Assembly: GCA_951394045.1 (NCBI GenBank)
Contig: OX595990.1
Coordinates: forward strand, 558,001-622,000
Origin: Nitzschia sp. DOCU1
Taxonomy: Eukaryota; Bacillariophyta; Bacillariophyceae; Bacillariales; Bacillariaceae
Direction of reading: 5' to 3'
DNA length: 64,000 nt
Below, one piece after another: positions 54,236 to 62,421 of the stretch (positions are counted from its first letter, which is position 1; each line of letters opens with the position of its first letter). A program made the translations under genes and the position numbers. The notes beneath the pieces were generated by a model, which saw only the letters and a program-made list of their open reading frames with translations, was not told where the DNA came from and did no database searches.

Positions 54236-56077
54236 TCATGATTCGACGATACGCAGTCTTCTTCGCTCTGCCACCAACACAGGCTGGATGTTGTTCATCA
54301 TGAGGGTCGACCCCAGGCACAAAAAGAGCGCCAGAAATGTCCATGAAGCGGACCATCCCATGGTACTCAAAACCCGTGTATTTGCCGTTAGAATATGGGA
54401 AGTGACAAAAAAGCCAGCGGCATCCACCAACGATAGAGCGACTTCCTTGTTCTCGGGAAACGCGTTGCCGCCGACGAGATTGGGGATCTGACTGAACTGG
54501 AACGAAATGCTCGAGGCAGCGACAAAGGACAAGAGTGAAATTACAGCAGCCATGATATAAGGTGCTCGAATCCAACCATTCATGACATTGAGGGAACAAA
54601 CAACCAATCCCATGAAAGAAGCAATGGATCGGATATAGTTTCGTTTCAGCATTTCCATCTTGCCCTTGATTGAGTTCATGCGAGAGAAAACGGTGCCCCG
54701 TCCAAGACCCAGAACAAAGCCAAGCGTTACGGAAGAAGTCAAACTCGCACAGACATGTCCTATGATATTTCCAAGCGATTGATATAATGTCAGAGTTGTC
54801 AATGATCGACACATTCCTGCATACCTGATCCGCGAAAGACAACGTTACTTACGTGAAAACCCTGTTGCTTCATAAAGGAAGGGAACCAAAAGACGATCAC
54901 TGGCTCGAATGACGAATCCCAAGGAATGACCGATTCCAATCATCCAAAATAGCCGACTCGTCAAAATGGACTTTAGCACAGAGATCGGGTTGGTTGGAAC
55001 ATGATCATTTGGTGCAATGACAGATAGCGGGGGAACAGACTTTCGTTTAGGTGTAATACCTGCATACATGGTGAAGGCGCCCAGCAGAGCTACACCCGCT
55101 CCAATGCGGGTGACAGTTCTCCAGCAATCAAACATGTTTAGAAGGGCCGCTCCAACTATCTTGGCGGCAAGGGCGCCGCAGTAGCTCGACAAACTCAAAA
55201 TTGCAACGCCTTGCGCAATCATGCTGGGAGAATCCGGATGTTCGTCATCTAGAACGCTGCTGATCGCAGTCCACTGAATGCTAGAAAGAAACTCGTATCC
55301 CATCAAGATCCAACCAATTGATGCCATCGATAGACTTACACTCATGCCACAAGAGAGTAGTGCCAGAGCCATTAGGTACGCAATACTGGACCGCCGTCCT
55401 CCCATGCGTTGCACCACAAAGCCATTGACAACCTTTCCCAACGCCCCACCCAGTGGTGCCATGCTAGCCACACTGGACTGAAAAGCCGCAGATGCGGCTG
55501 GATTTGTAAACGTAGAGGCAGCTAGGGCCGGGACGGTCACAACAGAAAGATTCATCACGAACATGTTGCAAAAATAGGTAGCAAACAAGGAAAAGTCTGC
55601 TTTGGAAATTCCAGGGGCATCGTCCTTGGCAGCATCCATATTGACTGTTCCTGGCTGCCGAGTAGTTGTTGCAATGGGCGACAATGCTGGAAGTGGAGGT
55701 GGAGGTGTCAGGGCACTGGTACTGCCGACCCCATGTGTTTTGCGCCACGGAAGGAATCTTCTCCGAGAACGAGGGAGTTCTACCGAGACGGAGCTCTGCC
55801 GTATTCTTGTGTTGGTGTTCGACAAATCAGAGGATGCGGCGGGACCATAACTTTCTGGTGTCAGCCGGGCGTTGGCTTTTAGAGAGGGGGGAAAGCCGCG
55901 TCGAGCTGCCGTCGCGGAACTTTCAACTCGCTTATTATAATTAGGTAAATGTGCGAAAGCCGATGGGGTCATGGGGTAAAGTTGATTTCCCTGTCGTCGC
56001 ATTTGCCGAAACGCAGCAGCATCATGATTGCCCGCTAAAAGGGCAACTGAGCACAGGATCTTTGCACAAACCCCCAT
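54236..56077 (-). CDS. MFS-type transporter, paralogue 2, likely plastid
   Basis: Two exons (54853-56077 and 54236-54816) around a 36-bp intron with GTAAGT donor and ATGCAG acceptor; reading through the intron hits a stop after two codons. Product 601 residues from the first ATG (56077). The N-terminus MGVCAKILCSVALLAGNHDA followed by AAF and a basic Ser/Arg-rich segment is a signal peptide with the A-x-A-F junction of diatom plastid precursors. Twelve predicted helices include the motif GALGKVVNGFVVQRMGGRRS (motif A-like), VDAAGFFVTSHILTA and WTFLALFLCLGSTLM. It is convergent with its paralogue, with 145 bp between their stops. A plastid-envelope carrier is the likely role; the solute is not indicated. 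Confidence 0.83.
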
Positions 56078-58092
56078 GATGTTGTTCCACCACACAGCGT
56101 ATTCTGTTGAAAAAATGCCGATAACCTCTCTTCTTTGCACAACGATTTGCCCTGGTCTTTGTTGATGAAACTAAAATGAACCAAGCCTCAAATTCGCAAC
56201 CGGAAAGAACCTCCTTGTTGGTTTCGATTCATGTAAGACACGTTGGTTCCAAGCAACTGTGATGTTATTATCGAAAGAGTTCGAGAGAAACCTCATGGCC
56301 CGACATTTTTTTGGTCGACGCATCAGCGTCACCACGCCAACATACCTTGAACTTCAATTGCACAGACAAGAATTTTTAGTTTCTCCAAAGTTCCCTTGAG
56401 CACCGCTTGCCAAATAGCGTAGATACACCAACAAAACTCTGTCGCAAGTGTGTCGCATACGCTCATTTTTTCGGCAGGTTTTCTTACTACTGGCTGTGTG
56501 GGTGGGATTGAAATCGGTAGTAGATTGTTATCATTTGGTGGGATGGGGAGGAATGGCATGGACACCCGCCAAAGAGCTTGAAATATACTCTTTGGAAGTC
56601 CCCAACCTACCGCCAGGGAGGTTAGTAGCTTTCCACCAATAAAAGGGTAAACTACCACCGCCGGTACAACCATTGCGCTGGAACAGCCGGAAAGTGTATC
56701 ATAGTATTTAACACCTTATCCGTAGTACTAGCTCTTTCTTCCATTCTACTGGTTCAATTACATATTAAAGATGAGCTCCAACTGGAGAGTGGTGATGCCA
56801 GAAACCTGGGGAGGTCCCTTCGAAAGGAATCAGCACTGCAACTTTGTCTTTGAGGATTTGTTTCCTTTTAGGTGTTTGTCGTCTCCCTATATGGATAAAG
56901 TCAAAGGTTTTCGTCAGACGAGAGGAGACCGTACAATCATCGTGGGTGCTGTGAGCAACACGTCGCTCGGGCCACTAGAACATGCTCTGTGGACCAATCT
57001 GTGGAACTTCCAAAGGTGTCACTGTCGTTGTCCCCACCGCGGCAGTGGTTGAAAACACGAATTCCCGTTGTACTGGCAACCCAATCCTTGCATTTGTTGA
57101 CAGGATAGTCGCACACGTAGCAGTAGCACAGATTGCAGAATTTTGCATTCTAAAGTCGACCTAGAATTGAGGGCCGAGGAGTAATGTTGGTCTCCGGTTG
57201 AACTGGGGTCGAACTTGAATTGACTGCAACCCTGGCGCAAGTGTGGTAGTTGAAATTCATTCCTGGTCCCCAAAACCTCGATATCACTATCCGTGTTTGA
57301 AATGGGTACTCGAACCACAGGAACAAGAGGCAGAGCTGGAGGCTCGACTTCTTCGATGCCATCGGCCTGAAGAGTCAGTTTCTTCGATGCCCGTTCACCC
57401 GCCGGTTGATTGTGAAGAGGCTGTCGAGCTCGTTTAATCCAGTAAACGTTACACAACACAGCCCACATGAAGCCGTTGGATTTAATCAGCAAATCTTACT
57501 CATCGTCTCCGGTGAGGTCGATGCAGGTGTCACTTTGTTGTCTGCAAAACTGCGTTTCGTGGACATCAAATAAGTAGCGATTAAAGCAACACTTGAGCGT
57601 TGACCCTGTGGAGATTCCTTTGGAATCGCTTTTCCAGATCGAATGCAGATGGTGTATTTGTAACATCAACTCTGTGGATATGTTGACGTTCACCCACTCA
57701 TCCCGCGGTTTTGCTCGGTCATTGCATATCTTCAAAAAGAGCGGGCTTACTACGGTAAAGAGGTGTTGATCCCTTCGACTTCTGAGCAAAAATGTAGTGG
57801 GCCACCACGCTCGCAAGGCAAGCTGGATCGGCGAGATCCCCTGCTAAAACTTTAGACGATAGGCGACGATCGTGGTTCGACAAGGGGTATTTCATCCATG
57901 TCGCATTTCTAATTACTTTCATGTGACTCCACATCAGCGATGCCGAGAAACATCATCTTATACAGTTCTAGATATAATCATAAAAGGTCATGGGGTCACT
58001 TTTTTCCTTCTTTATCTTTGTCGACCTGCAATTGGATTTTGGTTCAGACAATTCCAGTGGTAGCAAATAGGCACCAGTAAAGCAAAACGAAA
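56078..58092. other. Gene-poor region with possible broken genes
   Basis: 2 kb without a confident gene. On the minus strand, two overlapping frames (57719-57934 and 57496-57816) each look partly protein-like and together might be one frameshifted gene ending DTCIDLTGDDE. A frame at 57019-57492 (minus) continues with an acidic, Pro-rich peptide (EEVEPPALPLVPVVRVPI). I could not join them by acceptable splice sites. A plus-strand frame at 56771-57052 is unsupported. Confidence 0.35.
57496..57934 (-). pseudogene. Possible frameshifted gene fragment with a SUMO-binding-like end
   Basis: Two minus-strand frames overlap here: one starts MWSHMKVIRNATW (57934) and stops at 57719, the other starts MRAWWPTTF (57816) and ends QSDTCIDLTGDDE at 57496. 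Their predicted peptides run on from each other only with a frame change in the overlap. CIDLTGDDE resembles a hydrophobic SUMO-interacting motif with acidic flank. It may be an intron-split or degraded gene. Not recognised. Confidence 0.25.
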
Positions 58093-59253
58093 ATGGTGTT
58101 ATCACGGCTGTTAGGACTACTGATAGTGGGGGGAGCTGCTTTCTGTTCTGCCCAGAGCAGCAACCGGACTAAGATCAACGTCGTATACGAATATCAATTG
58201 GAGGTTGAAGACACGCTGAGAGCCGGATCGACACAGGATGTTCTTACTCTCATTGACGGAGGGATTGTGGGATATCTACAAGTTAACCTTCCTGAACAAA
58301 GCAGTTCAGGTCCTCTTGTTAAATTCAACCAGAGCAGTAGCGAAATCTTCAGTGCGTGCTTCACCGACAACGACGAATGCTCGCTTGTTCGATCTTCAAT
58401 TGAGGTCTCAATCCAAGGCGAAAAGCCCGAGCTCGCTGTTGAGTTCGTTACTCTTCAACTGGTTCAGAAATACTTGGAAAAAGTCACTACCGATGACAAC
58501 CATTTCATTGCTACGTATAAGTATCCTACCATGGTCTCATCTCTCGCCGAGTTCAAGATGTATGCGTTGGCAGATACTATGACTGATACCGAGATAGCTG
58601 TTGTTCAAAAGACCTTCAACGAAGTGTTCGGGGCTATTGTTTTTGCGATGGAGGGTGATACCGAGATTGTAGATGCCAAGTTCCTCTACCAAGACTTGCT
58701 CGATGTTGTTGATGCAGTCACTGGAAGTGCCACAATTTTGTACACACAGCTTAGAATCTCTGGATACTGCAGGAACTGCGTCTCCGATGACTTTGAAGCG
58801 GTGATTGTTGACGTCATTAATTCCAATCTTCCAGCATTCCAAAACAAGCTCAAGGTGAATGCCAATGCCGTAGGATCTGCTTACTTCGATGGGGTATCAA
58901 GCATTGCCTACTCTGTCCCCGTGCTTCCAGACCCTCTCCCTCCAGTGAAAGATGCATCAATCTTTGACGAAACCCCACCTGAAGCTGATAACAAGCAACC
59001 GTGGTTCCTTTGGTTTGGACTTTCCATGGCGATTCTTGTACTTTGCGCTGGCTGCTACATGGTTTACAACGACAATCGCGTGTACGAGAAGGATGCAATC
59101 AGCACAAGCGATAGCAGTCAGCCACAGGACTCTGAGTTTGTCTCTGAAGGGGATGTCGAAGGTTCGATGGACGCAGATGACGAGGAATACCAAGCAAAAG
59201 CAGGCGACCAAGCGGATGAAGCCGACAGCAACTACGAAGTTTATGTGTTTTAG
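58093..59253 (+). CDS. Single-pass membrane protein with large lumenal domain, unknown family
   Basis: Single exon, 386 residues. Signal peptide MVLSRLLGLLIVGGAAFCSA; a lumenal or extracellular region (22-295) with several Asn-glycosylation sites and six Cys, including CFTDNDEC and YCRNCVSDD; a transmembrane helix near 298-320 (WFLWFGLSMAILVLCAGCYMV); and a 60-residue acidic cytoplasmic tail ending YEVYVF, which could act as an ER-exit or endocytic signal. The lumenal part has alternating beta-strand and helix patterns but matches no family that I recognise. It shares its overall plan (signal, ectodomain, one helix, acidic tail) with the PSI-like receptor at the left of the window but not its Cys modules. 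Confidence 0.78.
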   Translation: MVLSRLLGLLIVGGAAFCSAQSSNRTKINVVYEYQLEVEDTLRAGSTQDVLTLIDGGIVGYLQVNLPEQSSSGPLVKFNQSSSEIFSACFTDNDECSLVRSSIEVSIQGEKPELAVEFVTLQLVQKYLEKVTTDDNHFIATYKYPTMVSSLAEFKMYALADTMTDTEIAVVQKTFNEVFGAIVFAMEGDTEIVDAKFLYQDLLDVVDAVTGSATILYTQLRISGYCRNCVSDDFEAVIVDVINSNLPAFQNKLKVNANAVGSAYFDGVSSIAYSVPVLPDPLPPVKDASIFDETPPEADNKQPWFLWFGLSMAILVLCAGCYMVYNDNRVYEKDAISTSDSSQPQDSEFVSEGDVEGSMDADDEEYQAKAGDQADEADSNYEVYVF

Positions 59254-59519
59254 GGAGGCGGGGCTATTCTTTACCAATAGACCAGCTCTACCCAGAGCCC
59301 ACACGTTGCTATTTCTATTTCTATCTTGCGCGATCCGTCTCTCTACTTGCTGATGGCGATTTACGCCTGGAGGCACAAGTACGATTGCGGTCATTTGCAG
59401 CGCAATGTATTCTTTGTGATAACACTGTAGGACTGCATATACGAAAACTCTCAGCACTCTTTTGATCCCTTCAATTAGCTAGTAGAACCAGGCAGTGCTG
59501 TACATGGACTGAAATGCAG

Positions 59520-60824
59520 TCAATTCACTATTTGGCCATAGAACGAGAATTGCTGGTCGAGATACTCTTGAATGTATGGCACTTGATACGCCGGAACAAA
59601 GAGTAGCTCGTTGCCTTTCACGGATATCAAAGGGAGATGAGTTGTGGCCTCTTCGAATGTGTAAGCTGCAAAGGCAAGCATGGCCATACGTCCATTGAAT
59701 AGCTCGCGCTCTTGCATGTTTCGTTTCATGGACGCAGGGGCGCCTTCGAGCATTCGTAGAGGATCCCAGAAACAATCACCCGGCAAGAAGGCGTCACCAA
59801 TTTGTTCCTTTTCTTGTATTGCCTTGGCGTAGATATCAAGGTAACCCAACAACATCATGAATAGCGTCATCAACAAAGGAAAATAAGGAAGAGTTACCGG
59901 GCCATAGATAAGCGGCCCAAACTGGTCGACGTCGAGCAGCAATTTGTCCAGCATTTCCTGAAGTGGCCAAATGATTGCCGCTAACATGGCGATGCGGCCG
60001 TGCCTAATCTCTGCCTCGCGATAGTCCCTCAAGATGAGTGCTGCTGGTCGTTGCTTTGGAGGGTCTTCTTTGACAGCGCCCGGCATGGCCTGCAAGAGTC
60101 TGAATTGAGTTTGTAGGATATAATCCTTATTCGCAAGGCGCAGGGGATCAAAGCCCCAGTCACCTGGCAGACAGTCCGACCCTACACCTGCACTGACCGG
60201 AACGACACCTTGCATTAACGCTTGTTCCAAATCCGTGGCCAAGGAAAACGGCCCTCTAGGAGGCGACTCGTCGTTGTCGCTGTCGTCGTCCTCATCATCG
60301 AATTCATCGCCTCCCAGAAGCGCTAGCAACGTTTCCACATCGTCATCGTTGTCAAAATCATCCTCATCTAATTCTACATCATCTTCGTCGTCGACATCGT
60401 CTAGCAAACTTTCAAGATCATTTTCTAGATCCATCAACAGATCTTCCAATGACTCCAACTTTGAAAACCCTGTTCCACGCTGTCCCAGGACCAGATCATC
60501 TTCGGCCTCTTCGTAATCGTCAAAATCATCGCCATCCTCATCGTATTCGAAAGACAATAATCTAGTTCTGTCACGCCGTCTTGTGCTTCCCGCTCCTCGT
60601 AATGGATCACTCCAATCATTCCGTTGCAGTCGCCGACGACCACGTCCATGCATTGGTCTTCTGTCTACGCAAAATTGTGGTTCAAAAGTTGTCCGGGCTA
60701 CCGTTGGTAGGAATGAGGATTTTTCGGTTCGACCCTGTTGGCTATACAATGCAAATGCTAGTGGTAGCGTCGAGCCGCCAATGAAAGGTGTTGTCATGGT
60801 CGTGGACAACGGGCATGGATTCAT
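59520..60824 (-). CDS. Chlorophyll a/b-binding-family (LHC-like) protein with long acidic insert
   Basis: Single exon, 434 residues from ATG 60824 (60797 is an alternative; the frame further left has no ATG). The N-terminus contains a short hydrophobic stretch (PFIGGSTLPLAFALYS) that might be a plastid-ER signal. A very acidic, Asp/Glu-rich region of about 120 residues precedes the LHC core. The core has LPGDWGFDPL, a first chlorophyll helix with EAEIRHGRIAMLA, a second helix (FPLLMTLFMMLLGYLDIYA), a second LPGDCFWDPL motif and a third helix with ERELFNGRMAMLAFAAYT. The paired E-x-x-H/N-x-R motifs are the chlorophyll- and helix-pairing signature. It probably resides in thylakoids, but the acidic region is unusual for an antenna protein and suggests an assembly or stress role. 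Family membership is firm; subclass is not. Confidence 0.85.
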   Translation of the reverse strand: MNPCPLSTTMTTPFIGGSTLPLAFALYSQQGRTEKSSFLPTVARTTFEPQFCVDRRPMHGRGRRRLQRNDWSDPLRGAGSTRRRDRTRLLSFEYDEDGDDFDDYEEAEDDLVLGQRGTGFSKLESLEDLLMDLENDLESLLDDVDDEDDVELDEDDFDNDDDVETLLALLGGDEFDDEDDDSDNDESPPRGPFSLATDLEQALMQGVVPVSAGVGSDCLPGDWGFDPLRLANKDYILQTQFRLLQAMPGAVKEDPPKQRPAALILRDYREAEIRHGRIAMLAAIIWPLQEMLDKLLLDVDQFGPLIYGPVTLPYFPLLMTLFMMLLGYLDIYAKAIQEKEQIGDAFLPGDCFWDPLRMLEGAPASMKRNMQERELFNGRMAMLAFAAYTFEEATTHLPLISVKGNELLFVPAYQVPYIQEYLDQQFSFYGQIVN

Positions 60825-61357
60825 TTTTTGCAATGGCCTGCGTCTCCACTTTGCGACGGGCCAAGCAGTATTGGATATGCTTACACCCAAAACGTTGTCT
60901 TTGGTCCTCCGACAAGAAAGGAGTATATCCTCTATGGTGGTCCGTCACTTTCGTCATGGGAGGTTCATCCATTTCGTTCGACCGACGTCGGCGCGGGAAA
61001 GCTTTTCGGAACGAGATCTTCGCGCAAGTTGAAGTGAGTCTTTGAGGTTTAGTCACGAATGATGAGTATGACGGGATCAATCTGATAGGCAGCAAGACGT
61101 GTCAACTGAGTCGAAAGTTTCTCTACGGCGGCCTGCAGCTCGATTGGCCATTTCCTACCGGTAGTAAACAACGTCGAAGGCGTTGCTACTCTAAATACAG
61201 CAGGAACGCCCCTCTTTCCATTCATTTAATCTCTACTAGCGCTTCTAAAACTGACCACAAAGGCTGAAAGACAGCAAAGTCGCCGACGATGAGGAGCGAA
61301 AGCTTTTGAAACGTGCTCGCTTAAGCTGCGTATTCTATGGTCGAAATATAGAGTCTG
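60825..61357. other. Intergenic region
   Basis: 5' flank of the LHC-like gene and 3' flank of the ankyrin gene. Contains a perfect TACCGGTA palindrome at 61156-61163. No gene recognised. Confidence 0.4.
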
Positions 61358-62122
61358 TCATGAGATTTTTGCCATTTCTTCTTCCTCGTCTTCTTCTTCC
61401 TGCATTGCTTTGGTGATAGCTGCAATTTGCTCTTCGCTCAATTCCGCTGGTTTAGGTTTTTCCTTGTCGTCATCCTCTGGATAATGAAAATGGGTCGAAT
61501 GCAGCTCCGCTTCGACACCCGCTTGCAGAAATTCCCGAATCAATTCCACATGACCATTCTTCATGGCAACATAAATAGGTGAATATTCTTGATAGGTTCC
61601 ATCGGCGTCTTTCCACTTGTCAAAGTTGTAGCCGGCCGCAATCAATTCCTGTACTTTTTCGACATCTCCTTCTCGACTCGCTTTGATCATGATTTCATCG
61701 ATATTTCCGTCCAGTCCCTCATACAGATCAACATGTTTTTTCAGCAAAGCGACAATATGATTGTGACCATATTCCTTGGCTAGATCCAATGCCCCTTGAT
61801 CCACTTTGGCGCCCTTGCTGATCAATAAGTTGACCAATTCTTCGTGTCCGTTCCAGCTGGCCCATTGAAGTGGGGTGTAATCATTTTCATCGCAAATATC
61901 AATATTCGCCTTGGGCGACTCCAACAAAGCTTGTACGACACTTGCGTGGCCATAATCGATGGCAATAAAGATGGGTGGTGTCTGCAGGTCGCGTTGCTCC
62001 TTGTCGGTCCATCCAATCGGTCGATGAAAACAGTCTGGATCGTTGGTGAGCAAATCGGTAACGGCGGCACTATCGCCTTCTTTGCAGGCCGCAATCAGTG
62101 CAGCGTCGTTGAGCGTTGCCAT
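61358..62122 (-). CDS. Ankyrin-repeat protein
   Basis: Single exon, 254 residues from the first ATG (62122; the open frame extends left only through non-ATG codons). About six ankyrin repeats: AALIAACKEGDSAAVTDLLT, TPPIFIAIDYGHASVVQALLE, TPLQWASWNGHEELVNLLIS, ALDLAKEYGHNHIVALLK, IMIKASREGDVEKVQELIAA and SPIYVAMKNGHVELIREFLQ. The C-terminus is a Glu-rich coil (EQIAAITKAMQEEEDEEEE). No enzymatic domain; the protein is probably a cytosolic scaffold or inhibitor that binds a protein partner. It shares a divergent promoter of about 300 bp with the AFG1 gene, and the two may be co-regulated. Confidence 0.88.
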   Translation of the reverse strand: MATLNDAALIAACKEGDSAAVTDLLTNDPDCFHRPIGWTDKEQRDLQTPPIFIAIDYGHASVVQALLESPKANIDICDENDYTPLQWASWNGHEELVNLLISKGAKVDQGALDLAKEYGHNHIVALLKKHVDLYEGLDGNIDEIMIKASREGDVEKVQELIAAGYNFDKWKDADGTYQEYSPIYVAMKNGHVELIREFLQAGVEAELHSTHFHYPEDDDKEKPKPAELSEEQIAAITKAMQEEEDEEEEMAKIS

Positions 62123-62421
62123 GATTGAGATTTTGTTGTTGTTTGTGTCTTCAATAGAAGAAGGACGACGAGTGGTGGTCGATGTTCGATCGATTTCCCC
62201 TTTGTCGGTTTGTCGCCCTGATGACTTCCACGTGGCATCATTCTGTGATTCGACGGAGTCGCAAGGAGACCTCTCGCTCACGCGCCCGCCATTCGTTCCT
62301 CAACGAGAACCGCGGAACGCCCAAAGAATTGAACGTACCCGAACCTTTCGTCGCAAAGTTACTTGAAGACGAACATGAATGACCGCCCCCATTCACTCCA
62401 TTCCCGCATAAAAATTTTACC
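62123..62421. promoter_or_regulatory. Divergent promoter between ankyrin and AFG1 genes
   Basis: 299 bp between two start codons transcribed away from each other; both promoters must lie here or overlap the genes. There is a short AT-rich stretch near 62405-62420 just before the AFG1 start. No specific sites were identified. Confidence 0.5.

Noticed and set aside
56771..57052. 93-codon plus-strand frame
   Set aside because: No motif, and it competes with a frame on the other strand; insufficient support.
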